Shown here piece after piece: positions 25,911-37,797 of a DNA stretch of 64,000 nucleotides. Position numbers and translations under genes: made by a program. The stretch covers positions 3,945,963-4,009,962 of the forward strand of contig NC_087382.1 in assembly GCF_963675165.1 (NCBI RefSeq), written 5' to 3'. A model generated the notes under the pieces. It saw nothing but the letters and a program-made list of their open reading frames with translations. It made no database searches and was not told the DNA's origin. How positions within the stretch are numbered: position 1 is the first letter of the stretch; every line of letters starts with the position of its first letter. The stretch is from Halichondria panicea (Eukaryota > Porifera > Demospongiae > Suberitida > Halichondriidae).

Positions 25911-27761
25911 ATGCTGCTGAGAATGAGTGTCCTTGTATTGTGTATGAGCTGCCTGTGTCTATGGCTGGGGAAGGTGAGTGGTATAATAAGTCAGTAGCTG
26001 CAGTTGAGAGTACCAATGCTTGCAGCTCAGTGTACTGGTGTCTGCAGACTATGTGGTGCAAGTGAAGATGGTCTCCTACAGTCATCCATCCAACACACTC
26101 CCTGGTGGCCGATGTTGTGATTCACCACGGGGATTCAACGGTGTAGTACCATGTAACGAAGGGGAACGCTGTGACACCTACTTCATCTACTGCCTGAGGC
26201 CACATGCCAGTACTGCTACACCTTGTCCCAGTAATGAGCCCGGATATACTGCAGTCAGTAACTATATCGTGGATGGGGCAGACATTGATTTCACACAACC
26301 TACTGTACTAGGACTCTCTAATCCATTCAATCTGACTGGAATATTGACAGCCTGGGAGGTAAGATACTGTAGACTATTTCAATATACTATTGCTTGTGAT
26401 TACAGGGAGCTCAGCTTTACATACAAGTGCTTGATTATGATGCCTATTCATCAGATGATACTATTGCAAGGTATCGATTAAATCTGAATCCCTCCGTGTC
26501 AGTGGGATCAACAATTACACTATTTGCCTCAAGTACCGCTACTACAAGATTTAGTGCTACTGTGTTGTGTGCTCCTTTCTACAATGGAAGCAGTTGTGAG
26601 ATCTTCAATTACTATAACTGTGAGTCCATATGCAGAGAAACGTGTGTGAATGAAATGGACAGTTTCACTTGCAACTGTAACCCTCCTTACTTTGGTGCAA
26701 ACTGTGAGGATCAAAACTTTTGCTACAACAGAAATTGCAACGAAAGAGGAACATGTACTAATAACCTTGACTCCTACACCTGTGTCTGCAATGCTGGCTA
26801 TACTGGTGCTGATTGTGAAGACATTGATGATTGTGAGGGGCCGAGCTGCAGTGGAAATGGTGTCTGTATGGATGAGGTCAACTCTTACACATGTGCCTGC
26901 AATGTTGGCTATACTGGTGCTGATTGTGAGGTGGATATTGATGAGTGCTTGCTAATGGAGACAGTGTGCAGTGGCCATGGTAACTGCTCTGGAATAGCCA
27001 CTTCCACCTGCTCATGTGATCTTGGCTACACTGGACAGAAATGTGAGACCGACATTGATGATTGTGTGAATAGGAACTGCAGTGGAAACCGTGTGTGTGG
27101 ATGGTGTCAACTCGTTCAGTTGTGAGTGTGTGTCTGGCTTCACTGGAGAGATGTGCAGTGTGGAGACACAAGGTAAACACTAACATCCTTAACACACATG
27201 ACAGCTTATTTAGTGAATGTTGATAAGTCTTTCATCATGTTTGCTTTCTATACTGTAGAGATGAGATCAGATGATGCAACAGCTACTATATAGCAGGTGG
27301 AGTGGTGGGTGGACTGGTGGGCGTTGTGCTGATTACAGTCATAGTCATTCTCTTTGTGATTATTATCAAGAACAAGAAAGAGTCATCTAAATACAACCGT
27401 AAAACTTTTTCAGTTGTGTGTACTGTAACTTATTGTTTGTTTCCCTGCAGTAACTGTTAGTGGAGGAGGAACTGCCAACAATGACATACCATGTCAGAAC
27501 AACGTGGTGTACGGTGTATGTGAGATGAACACAGCTCAACCTCAAACCAACACCCTCCCTACTGGCCTACCCCTGTCCTCTCTACAAGAGCAGCAGTATG
27601 GCTACCCCTTGTGTTCCTTCCCACCAGTGTACGAAAGTGTGGAGTCGAGGGACGAGAAACTCATGATCAGTGTAAATGTTAGCTATGCAATCGTTGCTGA
27701 GCGTGAGGATGGACTGGGACAGACTAGTGATATCTATGATGATGTCAGTACGAGGCAATAA
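25911..27761 (+). pseudogene. Notch-ligand-like copy 1 (tail type A), two frameshifts
   Basis: Exons: 25911-25973 (signal peptide), 26026-26358 and the start of 26406-27172 (MNNL-like domain, half-DSL, five EGF-like repeats), 27259-27398 (transmembrane) and 27451-27761 (type A tail, TAA). In the last EGF, GTGTGTGTGG has shrunk to GTGTGTGG near 27090, giving a stop at 27123. In the transmembrane exon an extra TA (ACTATATAGCAGG) puts a TAG in frame. The rest is close to intact copies. At best it could make a secreted ectodomain lacking the anchor; probably a young pseudogene. It has the same upstream block as copy 11. Confidence 0.75.
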
Positions 27762-28164
27762 CTTTATTATTTGCTTTAACGCAATTACTGCATGTACTAT
27801 AACCTCTTGTTATCTCAAGTGTTTGCTCGTAGTTTAAATGGTTTGCGGACCCTGCATGCATTGTCATATGTATAAACTAGGGGGGGGGGGGGGGGGTGAT
27901 TCATCTATGTATGGAAGAGTTATGTACAGGCTGTAGGTTATGAATGAACATCCTGTATGAAGACATATTTATGACTTCCCACAGGCTGCAAGTATTACAT
28001 CCATGCTGCATGTTGATGGAATGCAAGGAGGGTGCATGTGACATAGTACTAGCAGACATCTCTTCAAAATATAGTTGTTAACATAAAGATAATTGCTGGC
28101 TATTGAATTACTGCATGCTGCTGAGAATGAGTGTCCTTGTATTGTGTATGAGCTGCCTGTGTCT

Positions 28165-28916
28165 TAGACTCGCAAGCCACTCCCTTTTCTCTGATTGGAC
28201 GGGGGCGGGAGAAAAGGGACTGGTGACTCTGGGACACATTTTGTGTCTCTACCAGAATTTGGGTAGAGATTATTCATTGATTTTTCCACGTGATCCAAAA
28301 ATTGCGTGAGGTTAAGTAGAATTGCGTAGCCTGCAAAAGTGATCGCGGGCTTCTTAGCTACAGTTTAAGAATGGATGCTAGTGCTAGAAAAGAGAAGATG
28401 ATGGAGTAATAACATCATCAGGCATTCAGCTAGGATATAGTCATCTAAGACACCAGCAGAGATTAGCTTGTTTTAGTTTTACGTGATGAGAACTGGCAGC
28501 CGAAAGTCATTGGTTGCCTAAAGCTTTTAATAACCTGTACAATACAAGACAGGTAATGGCAGACGGCAGCAGTTGAATTGAGAGTAGTCAGACTTGTACA
28601 AGCTGTCTTAAATCGCTGCCACTCCTCGGTTCAAAGAAGGACTGCCAAGATTTCTACGTTCATCATCTGTTCCATGCTAATCCACAAGTTGTGGCACAAC
28701 AGACACTGGTACAAGGATCTAAAGGCTGGCTAGATAGATCTGTATACTTGTCTTCTGTGTGTCTTTAGCTTTTGACGCATCAGAATAAATGGATAATTTG
28801 CACGTGACATTAATATTTAATAGCATTCCTGATTTACACAAGCTGTAGCCCAGAGTCACCAGTCCCTTTTCTCCCGCCCCCGTCCAATCAGAGAAAAGGG
28901 AGTGGCTTGCGAGTCT
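28165..28916. mobile_element. MULE-like element in the signal-peptide exon of copy 2
   Basis: Inverted termini of ~60 bp (TAGACTCGCAAGCCACTCCC and its complement, continuing through a TCTGATTGGACGGGGGCGGG segment) are flanked by exact 9-bp duplications CCTGTGTCT (28156-28164 and 28917-28925). Every other ligand copy has the uninterrupted sequence. Long inverted ends plus a 9-bp duplication fit Mutator-like elements. No transposase frame, so non-autonomous. Confidence 0.8.
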
Positions 28917-29184
28917 CCTGTGTCTATGGCTGGGGAAGGTGAGTGGTATAATAGTCAGTGTAGCTGCAGTTGAGAGTCCCAATGCTTGCAGCTCAGTATA
29001 CTGGTGTCTGCAGACTATGTGGTGCAAGTGAAGATGGTCTCCTACAGTCATCCATCCAACACACTCCCTGGTGGCCGATGTTGTGATTCACCATGGAGAT
29101 TCAACGGTGTAGTACCATGTAACGAAGGGGAACGCTGTGACACCTTCTTCATCTACTGCCTGAGACCACATGCCAGTACTACTC

Positions 29185-29670
29185 AATGTAGTTAAGGACT
29201 GTCCCTGTGATTGTTAAGGACTTTTTTGTACAAGTGATCATATCTTTGAGATAGTTTCATATGAATCAATGAAATTTTGTAGGAATGTAGTCTCATAAAG
29301 AAGCTACATGCTGACATAGACTATCTATGAGCTGAACAAATTTGTAGGTCATGTGACCTTTGAGGGTGGTGTTACAGTGTAATTACCTTTAATTGAAAAT
29401 CCAGAATGCATACAAGTGCAGCCACACCCCCAAATTTTTTTAGGAAAAAGATCTTCATTTTATCTTTCGTGTGGTGCCTGGAAAAAATTGTCCAGCATTT
29501 TTAGTTCAGCGGATATTTTAAATACGCATATATAATAAGGGGGCTTTAAATAGAAAAAACAACAGTTTCCCAGATTTATGCGTGCCTGCAAACGCTGCAC
29601 AAATTTTACACCAAAACAAGAAAGATAAAATGAAATTCTTCTTACAAAAAAAATTTGGGGGTGTGGCTGC
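29185..29670. mobile_element. Insertion/deletion with inverted repeat in copy 2
   Basis: GCAGCCACACCCCCAAATTT at 29418 is inverted at about 29651-29670 (AAATTTGGGGGTGTGGCTGC), with further pairing inside (CATTTTATCTTT / AAAGATAAAATG). The ligand sequence resumes directly at 29671. The left part 29185-29417 is unrelated to the other copies, so the event combined insertion with loss of the exon 2 end, intron and exon 3 start. Confidence 0.6.
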
Positions 29671-30676
29671 TATCACTGTGTGTGCTACTGTGTTGTGTGC
29701 TCCATTCTTCATTGGAAGCAGTTGTGACATCTTCAATCACTGTGAGTCCAATGCTGTCACATGCAGTGACAGAGGAATGTGTGTGAATGAAATGGACAGT
29801 TTCACTTGCAACTGTGACCCTCCCTACTTTGGTGCAAACTGCGAGTATCAAAACTTTTGCTGCAACAGAAATTGCAATGAAAGAGGAACATGTACTAATA
29901 ACCTTGATTCCTACACCTGTGTCTGCAATGCTGGCTATACTGGTGCTGATTGTGAGGTGGATATTGATGAGTGCTTGCTAATGGAGACAGCGTGCAGTGG
30001 CCATGGTAATTGCTCTCATGGAACAGCCACCTTCACCTGCTCATGTGATCCTGGCTACACTGGACAGAGATGTGAGACTGACATTGATGATTGTGTGAAC
30101 GTAAACTGCAGTGGACAAGGCAACTGTACTGACAGAGTTAACAGTTATGATTGTGATTGTTTCCCTGGTTACATAGATGCAATTTGCCAGACTGACATTA
30201 ATGAATGCGATGGAATAAACTGCAGTGGAAATGGTGGTTGTGTTGACATGGTGAACATGTTCCTATGTGACTGTGAACCTGGCTACACTGGTGCTGATTG
30301 TGAGACCAACATTGATGATTGTGTGAATAGGAACTGCAGTAGAAATGGTGTGTGTGTGGATGGTGTTAACTCGTTCAGTTGTGAGTGTGTGTCTGGCTTC
30401 ACTGGAGAGATGTGCAACACCACTTCAGGTATAATAAATTGTTTCATGCTGTATAAATTATACCTCTTGCAGAGTTGAATGGTGGTCCAGGGGATCTGAT
30501 AGGAGGAGTGGTGGGAGGTCTTCTAGTGCTGATGATGCTGATACTCCTGCTCCTGATAGTGGTTGTGGTGGTGTGTGTACGAAGAGCTCATGATCAAGGG
30601 AAGACCATTCAAGACAATCAGTTGCAAGGTAAGCTGTTGTGTATGCCTAGTAACATTGAAGTAGTACACATGCGTA

Positions 30677-31765
30677 TTAGCCTCGATCCCAGGCCGAGTT
30701 TTCGCTTTTATAACGGTTAGGCGAACAACTGGGCCTGGTACTAGTTGTCTGCGCATGCGTCAATCGTTCGTCAGATTCTGACGAATGGATATTCTCGTTC
30801 ACTTTCGTGACATTTATATTCGTGTACTATCGTGTACTAGAAGTCAGTTCCCGTTTTATCATTATTGGAATCGATTGGAATGGCTCTTAGCTGAAGCTTC
30901 TCTCTTCTCTGAAGCTTATTCTGAAGACTGAACAACAAGGGAAGAGGTATAAAGCTTTGTCAAGCTTGTTAAGGTCAGATATTTTTGTGTGGGCCCTATG
31001 GCCGGCTATGCTATCAAGTCTTGTTCATGTTTGGCAAGAATGTAGGTAGACTATAGTTTCATCATTAATATGGTGGATCAAGTGAAGAGTGTGAGCTAGA
31101 GAACTTGGTGCTGCCATCATCAGCTCGTCGACAATGACACTATAACCGAGAAATTTAATATGTATAGATCTACACGTATTTAAAATGTCTACTTCTCTGT
31201 ACAGGAGCAATGGCTAATATCCAGCTATCCCAACAGTGCTCCTCTTGGCTATACTAACGGACGAGACTGGACAGTTTGAGGTAAGGGTTTAACCGTCTTT
31301 GGTTTCTTTTAATATTGTCCTATACTCACAGACACAGGACTGGAGTATGACCTGCTCATTCGAGCGTTGCTGGGTAGCTCAGAGACATCAAGAGAATCTA
31401 CGTTTTCTCAAGCAATGAGTTACGAGTTGGGGCCTAGAATCAGAGAAGTCCAGCAGCCTGCTAAATCTTTTTGAAACGTAATTTGAAGGCATTCAATCAT
31501 CCTGAAGTTGCCCTGGGTCACTGTAATTGTGCTGCAGCACAACTGGCAACTCCCCAGGCCTTTGTGAAGCAGCTCCCTATGTGCATCTTTTGTGTACTCA
31601 CTCTGTGCATTTTCTGTGTACAAATTTCCATTATTGATTTATTAAATATTTTTGCCGACCACAAATATACAATGAAAATTTGACGCATGCGCAGACAACT
31701 AGTACCAGGCCCAGTTGTTTGCCTAACCGTTATAAAAGCGAAAACTCGGCCTGGGATCGAGGCTA
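30677..31765. mobile_element. MULE-like element in intron of copy 2
   Basis: The termini TAGCCTCGATCCCAGGCC and its complement extend about 85 bp inward (through GTTTTCGCTTTTATAACGG and CTGCGCATGCGTCAA). Flanking 9-mers are ACATGCGTA and ACATGTGTA. The empty site is seen in copy 6 at about 42662-42672. It has the same ends as 12792-13773. No transposase. Confidence 0.8.
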
Positions 31766-32269
31766 ACATGTGTATATGACTTTTTACTGTTTATATTTCA
31801 CTTACTTTACAACATGATTGGGTGTTTATGTTTCAGTATATGCCTGAGCTGTGTTTTGTCTCGAAATTACGCCCACTCATTAAGCTTTATACTCATGGAC
31901 TGTTGTTTTCCACAGGAGACACCATTTCCTACATACTTGGAGACAATCCAGTGTATGGGATTCCTGATCTGAGAACAGAACAAACTCCATCACTTCAGAA
32001 ACAGCAGAGTTTAACAACCCATATGGCAGCCTGGAATCACTCAACGATGCAGAACTGCAATTTATGGAGATGCAGATTTCGAAGATGTACCTTATGAATT
32101 GGCCCCTGCAGTATCAGACTATGAGACACCTGTAGTACGCACCTGTGTATGACAATAGTATTACAGAAAATTAAGGGCAGAACAATATTAATTTGAAATA
32201 ATATTATGCTGATGCAGCACATTTTAATTTTGTACGAAGTAATTAGGGTAGTATAAGGTAGTGACATGA

Positions 32270-32353
32270 TGTTAGCTATGCAACCGTTGCCGAGTGTGAG
32301 GATGGACTGGGACAGACTGGTGACATCTATGATGACGTGTACACGAGGCAGTG
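32270..32353 (+). pseudogene. Relic of type A last exon behind copy 2
   Basis: Encodes VSYATVAECEDGLGQTGDIY and DDVYTRQ then a stop, the C-terminal end of tail A, although copy 2 carries tail B. No exon body precedes it. Similar relics follow copies 3, 6 and 7. Confidence 0.65.
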
Positions 32354-32428
32354 ACTTTATTATTTGCCTCTAAAGCAATTGCTAATTCAATTTGCTTACG
32401 ATTATTTTATGTTGATAACCTCTTGTTA

Positions 32429-32600
32429 TCTCAAGTGCCTGCTTGCATGTAGTTTAAGTGGTTTGGTGGACTGTGGTAAATCAGCAAGTACAGGCCATGC
32501 ATGAATAACATCCTGTTTGAAGATTTATCTTTGAGTGACTTTGCAAGCACTAGCATATTTATATCATGTTGATGGAATGCAAAGAGGATGCATGTCTAAC
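32429..32600 (+). promoter_or_regulatory. Conserved upstream block of ligand copies (copy 3 shown)
   Basis: Each copy is preceded by TTGTTATCTCAAGTGC and, ~20 bp on, AGTTTAAGTGGTTTG, then about 110 bp later TGATGGAATGCAA. Starts: 25018, 27809, 32425, 35324, 37425, 39879, 43351, 47111, 49323, 51682 and 62803. TCAAGTGC and TTAAGTGG match the NK2-class homeodomain consensus; GGAATGC matches a TEAD-type site. Copies 1 and 11 have the block although they follow Roco sequence, so it travels with the gene downstream of it. Binding is inferred. Confidence 0.4.
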
Positions 32601-32668
32601 AGAGATCAGTAACATGTAGATTAACATATCAAGCATGCAAGAATAGTTGCTGTCATTTGAATTACTGT

Positions 32669-35038
32669 ATGCTGCTGAGAATGAGTGTCCTTGTATTGTG
32701 TATGAGCTGCCTGTGTCTATGGCTAGGGAAGGTGAGTGGTATAATAGTCAGTAGCTGCAGTTGAGAGTCCCAATGCTTGCAGCTCAGTGTACTGGTGTCT
32801 GCAGACTATGTGGTGCAAGTGGAGATGGTATCTTTCAGTCATCCATCCAACAGGCGCTCAGGCGGTCAATGTTGTGATCCAGCCAACAATGGTGTAGGAT
32901 GTACCCTTGGGGAGCGCTGTGACACCTTCTTTGCCTACTGCCTGATGCCACGTAGCAGTACTGCTATAGTGTGTCCCAGTAATCCCCCCGGATTTCTTGC
33001 ATATAGTTTACGTGCCACCAATATCACTGACGGGGCTGACATTGATTTCTCACAATCTACTGTACTAGGACTCTCTAATCCATTCAATCTGACTGGAAAA
33101 ACGACAGCCTGGGAGGTTAAGATTCACTGTTTTTTTTTGTATTCAAATTACCATTTATTGTATTTGCAGGGAGCTCATCAGCTTTACATACGAGTGCTTG
33201 ATCTTGATAGCATTAGACCATTTCGCTTTGATCGTATTATAACGTATCGATTTGATCTGAGTCTCTCAGTGGGATTGACAACCACAGCATTTGCCTCATC
33301 AGATACCGCTAATATCGCTGTGAGTACTACTGTGTTGTGTGCTCCATTCTTCATTGGAAGCAGTTGTCAGTTTTTCAATTACTGTCAGTCCAATGCTGTT
33401 ACATGCAGTGACAGAGGAACATGTGTGAATGAAATGGACAGTTTCACTTGCAACTGTAACCCTCCCTACTTTGGTACAAACTGTGAGCATCAAAACTTTT
33501 GCTACAACAGATATTGCAACGAAAGAGGAATGTGTACTAATAACCTTGATTCCTACACCTGTGTCTGCAATGCTGGCTATACTGGTGCTGATTGTGAGAA
33601 CTGTGAAGGGCAGAGTTGCAGTGGAAATGGTGTCTGTATGGATGAGGTCAACTCTTATACCTGTGTCTGCAATGCTGGCTATATATACTGGTGCTGATTG
33701 TGAGGTGGATATTGATGAGTGTTTGCTAATGGAGACAGTGTGCAGTGGCCATGGCAACTGCTCTCATGGAACAGCCACCTTCACCTGCTCATGTGATCCT
33801 GGCTACACTGGACAGAGATGTGAGACTGACATTGATGATTGTGTGAACGTAAACTGCAGTGGACAAGGCAACTGTACTGACAGAGTTAACGACTTTAATT
33901 GTGATTGTTTCCCTGGTTACACTGATGCAATTTGCCAGACTGAAATTGATGACTGTGATGGAATAAACTGTAGTGGCAATGGTGGTTGTGTTGACATGGT
34001 GAACATGTTCCTATGTGACTGTGAACCTGGCTACACTGGTACTGATTGTGAGACCAACATTGATGATTGTGTGAATAGGAACTGCAGTAGAAATGGTGTG
34101 TGTGTGGATGGTGTCAACTCGTTCAGTTGTGAGTGTATGTCTGGCTTCACTGGAGAGATGTGCAACACCACTTCAGGTATAATAAATTGTTTCATGCTGT
34201 ATAAATTATACCCCTTGCAGAAGAGTTGAATGGTGGTCCAGGGGATCTGATAGGAGGAGTGGTGGGAGGTCTTCTAGTGCTGATGCTGATACTCCTGCTC
34301 CTGATAGTGATTGTGGTGGTGTGTGTACGAAGAGCTCATGATCAGGGGAAGACTATTCAAGACATTCAGTTGCAGGGTAAGCTGTTTGTGTACCTAACAT
34401 TGAAGTAGCTATATACATGCATGCACACTGTTTACATTTCACTAGTGTACAATGTGATCTGAGTGTTTATGTTTCAGTATGCTCGAGCTCATGAAAGGAT
34501 TTACTAAAGTTTGCATGTCTTATTTCAGCTGGAGACAACCCAGTGTATGGGATTCCTGAGAACAGAACAAATACCATGCATCACTTTAGAAACAGCAGAG
34601 TTTGACAACCTGATATATGGCAGCCTGGAATCACTCAACAATGCAGAACTAGTCAATCCAATTTATGGAGACGCAGATTTTGAAGATGCACCGGCTTATG
34701 AATTGGCCCCTGCAGTATCAGACTATGAGACACCTGTAGCACGCAGAGCTCAGGGGAAGACCATTCAAGACACTCAGTTGCAAGGTAATAATTAAGTTGT
34801 TTGTGTACCTAACACATTGAAGTATAGCTGTATACTCACAATCATGCACGTCACACTGCTTACATTTCACTAGTGTATATTGTTTACTTGTGATTGGAGT
34901 GTTTATGTTCAGTATTCCTGAGCTTTGCTGTTGTTTTCCACAGGATATCTAGACACCATTTCCTATATCCCTGGAGACAACGAAGACGTACCTTATGAAT
35001 TGGCCCCTGCAGTATCAGACTATGAGACACCTGTATAG
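32669..35038 (+). pseudogene. Notch-ligand-like copy 3 (tail type B), two +4 frameshifts
   Basis: Exons: 32669-32731, 32783-33115, 33170-34176, 34221-34376, 34529-~34791 and ~34945-35038 (TAG). It has the most EGF repeats in the array (seven). At 33681 GGCTATATATACTGG replaces GGCTATACTGG, a TATA gain that shifts frame inside the third EGF. In the tail exon ACCATGCATCAC replaces ACCATCAC, a second +4. Apart from these the MNNL-like domain, the EGF cysteines, the hydrophobic helix and the NPxYG motifs are preserved, so loss is recent or partly an assembly artefact. Confidence 0.75.
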
Positions 35039-35173
35039 TACGCACCTGTGCATGACAACAGTAATACACAAATAGAGCGCAGAACGATATTTCAATGTGG
35101 TTGATGATTTTCATTTACTGAGACTCATGAAATATGCACATTTTATATGAAGTAGTAAGATAGTGAGTGACAT

Positions 35174-35270
35174 GATAAATGTAAATGTTAGCTATGCAAC
35201 CGTTGCCGAGCGTGAGGATGGACTGGGACAGACTGGTGATATCTATGATGATGTCAACACGAGGCAGTAG
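35174..35270 (+). pseudogene. Relic of type A last exon behind copy 3
   Basis: ATGATAAATGTAAATGTTAG leads into an open segment encoding SYATVAEREDGLGQTGDIYD and DVNTRQ then TAG. It is the type A C-terminus placed after a type B gene. Confidence 0.65.
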
Positions 35271-35621
35271 CTTTATTATTTGCCCCAAACGCAATTACTG
35301 TAGATCTCGATATTAACCTGTTGTTATCTCAAGTGCTTGCTCATATATATAGTTTAAGTGGTTTGCGAGCCGTGCATGGTCATGTAGCTATAGGGGGTGA
35401 TTTATCTATTGGAGAATAATTATGTACAGGTTGCAGGTTATGAATGAACATCCTGTATGAAAACATAATTTAAGTTGACTTCCCACTGGCTGCAAGCACT
35501 CTGTGCTGCATGTTGATCAATAAGGGTGCATGTGATACAGTACTAGCAGACATCTCTTTAAAATATAGCTGTATATCAAGCAAGATAGTTGCTGGCCATA
35601 AACTACTGCATACTGCTGAGA

Positions 35622-37379
35622 ATGAATGTCCTTGTATTGTGTATGAGCTGCCTGTGTCTATGGCTGGGGAAGGTGAGTGGTATAATAGTCAGTAGCTGCA
35701 GTTGAGAGTCCCAATGCTTGCAGCTCAGTGTACTGGTGTCTGCAGACTATGTGGTGCAAGTGGAGATGGTCTCTTACAGTAATCCATCCAACACACGTTT
35801 AGATGGTCAATGTTGTGATCCAGACAATGGTGGAGAATGTAACAGAAGGGAGCGCTGTGACACCTACTTCATCTACTGCCTGGTGCCACATTCCAGTACT
35901 ACGGTGGGGTGTCTCAATACTGATACCGGATCTACTGCAGTCAGTAGCTATATCGAGGATGGGGCAGACATTGATTTCTCACAACCTACTGTACTAGGAC
36001 TCTCTAATCCGTTCAATCTGACAGGAATACTGACAACCTGGGAGGTAAGTGATACAGTGTAGCTAACAGTAGACTATTTCAATTCTGTAGGGAGCTCAAC
36101 TATACATACAAGTGCTTGATTATGATACCTTTACATTAAATGATGCTATTGCGAGGTATCGATTTGATATGAATCTTCTCTCGGTGGGATCAACAACCAC
36201 ATTATCTGCCTCATATACTGGGGCTAGTATCTCTGTGCGTGCTACTGTGTTGTGTGCTCCATTCTTTATTGGAAGCAGTTGTGAGATCTTCAATCACTGT
36301 GAGTTCAATGCTGTCACATGCAGTGACAGAGGAATGTGTGTGAATGAAATGGACAGTTTCACTTGCAACTGTAACCATCCCTACTTTGGTGCAAACTGCG
36401 AGCATCAAAACTTTTGCTACAACATAAATTGCAACGAAAGAGGAAGATGTACTAATAACCTTGAATCCTACACCTGTGTCTGCAATGTTGGCTATACTGG
36501 TGTTGATTGTGAGGTGGATATTGATGAGTGCTTGCTAATGGAGACAGTGTGCAGTGGCCATGGTAACTGCTCTCAATTAGGAATAGCCACTTTCACCTGC
36601 TCATGTGATCTTGGCTACACTGGACAGAGATGTGAGACTGATATTGATGATTGTGTGAATAGGAACTGCAGTGGAAATGGTGTGTGTGTGGATGGTGTCA
36701 ATTCGTTCAGTTGTGAGTGTATGTCTGGCTTCACTGGAGAGATGTGCAGTGTGGAGACACAAGGTAAACACTAACTTCCTTAACACACTTGACAGCTTAT
36801 TTAGATGCTTGGTGAATGCTGCTGTATATTTATTCTTTTAGCATGTTTGTTTTCTATACTTTAGACGTGAGATCAGATGATGCAATAGCTATTACAGCAG
36901 GTGGAGTGGTGGGGGGACTAGTGGGCGTTGTGATGATTGCAGTCATAGTCATTCTCTTTGTGATTATTGTCAAGAGCAAGAGAGAGTTATCTAAATACAA
37001 CCGTAAGACTTTTTCAGTTGTGTGTACTGTAACTTAAACTTAAACATAACTTGTTTCTCTCCCTGCAGTAACTGTTAGTGGAGGAGGAACTGCCAACAAT
37101 GACATACCATGTCAAAACAATGTGGTGTACGGTGTGTGTGAGATGAACACAGCTCAACCTCAAACCAACACCCTCCCTACTGGCCTACCCCCGTCTTCTC
37201 TACAAGAGCAGGAGTATGGCTACCCATTGTGTTCCCTCCCACCAGTGTACGAAAGTGTGGAGGCGAGGGACGAGAAACTCATGATAAATGTAAATGTTAG
37301 CTATGCAACCGTTGCCGAGCGTGATGATGGACTGGGACAGACTGGTGACATCTATGATGATGTCAACACGAGGAAATGA
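35622..37379 (+). CDS. Notch-ligand-like receptor ligand, copy 4 (tail type A), intact
   Basis: Five exons (35622-35672, 35724-36044, 36091-36763, 36865-37002, 37069-37379) give an uninterrupted 497-aa frame. The usual first ATG has become ATA, so the second Met (MNVLVLCMSCLCLWLGK) is taken as start and still gives a signal peptide. Residues ~18-178 match the MNNL domain of Delta/Jagged (VVQVEMVSYSNPS, CDTYFIYCLVPHS, LGLSNPFNLTG, TTWE). At ~179 CAPFFIGSSC gives the first two DSL cysteines, followed directly by EGF-like spacing. Four EGF-like repeats follow, the last with a Ca-binding pattern (DIDDC, CVDGVNSFSC). The helix is ~359-384. The ~110-aa tail carries VSYATV and DIYDDV. Expected at the cell surface as a ligand for a Notch-type receptor; that role is inferred. 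Confidence 0.8.
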
Positions 37380-37649
37380 CTTCAATTTACCCCTAACGCA
37401 ATTGCTATTTATAAACTATACTTTTGTTATCTCAACTCTCAAGTGCTTTCTTGTAGTTTAAGTGGTTTGGGGGGACTGTGGTCACGTAGCTGTAGGTATC
37501 CTGATAGTGGGCTCATGCAAAACTAGAAAGTTAAAAGCACTAAGAGAATGCAGTGATGTCATTGTAATGATGTCATGAGATCATTGTAATTACTGTAATG
37601 GGTGTAATCACTGTAATGGGTGTCCTTGGAATGTGCAGGCGCATGTTGC

Positions 37650-37797
37650 CCCACTAAACGAAACGCCATTAAAACGAAACAGCAGTCAATAATGGGCGTG
37701 GCACCTAACTTTATCCTTAATCCTAACCTAGCCCATTATTTGTTTCCGGTTGTTTCATTTTAGTGACGTTGCGTTTTAGTGAGACTACATGCAGGCG
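37650..37797. repeat. MITE 'GCCCCACTAAACGAAACG'
   Basis: GTTGCCCCACTAAACGAAAC at the left pairs with GCGTTTTAGTGAGACTAC at the right. A second copy lies at 40708-40858, in the equivalent intergenic space of the next gene, so it may have been carried by gene duplication. Confidence 0.6.

Larger units (their letters stand above)
24765..26280. repeat. Segmental duplication, copy of 62541-63650
   Basis: From GAGGCCACTGAACACACTGA onward, sequence matches the last two exons of the Roco gene (62541 on), its 3' flank, a MITE, the ligand upstream block and ligand exons 1-2. The copy at 62541 breaks off at 63650. The extra length here is mainly the nested insertion 25183-25576. Confidence 0.8.
28115..32093 (+). 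pseudogene. Notch-ligand-like copy 2 (tail type B), transposon-disrupted
   Basis: The signal-peptide exon starts at 28115 and is split by a 752-bp element (28165-28916), resuming to 28938. Exon 2 (from 28992) is lost after about 29184, where an inverted-repeat insert to 29670 replaces the rest of the MNNL region. Exon 3 resumes at 29671-30428 with the half-DSL and six EGF repeats. The type B transmembrane exon is 30473-30628, and the next intron holds a 1089-bp element. The tail exon (from 31916) has four extra bases (CCTGATCTGAGAAC) that shift its frame. A dead gene with at least four lesions. Confidence 0.8.

Noticed and set aside
26878..27195. Minus-strand open frames opposite EGF exons (also 33299-33757, 48511-48753 and others)
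   Set aside because: They recur as mirror images of the cysteine-rich coding exon in each copy and have no independent domain or splice support.
27880..27896. 17-G run as a regulatory G-quadruplex
   Set aside because: The same place in the copy-8 flank has only six Gs; length variation of a homopolymer is the simpler reading.
35622..37379. Classical cadherin, fibrillin or Notch receptor
   Set aside because: EGF repeats alone would allow this, but the MNNL-like region and half-DSL motif before them, and the lack of LNR or ankyrin parts, favour a ligand.
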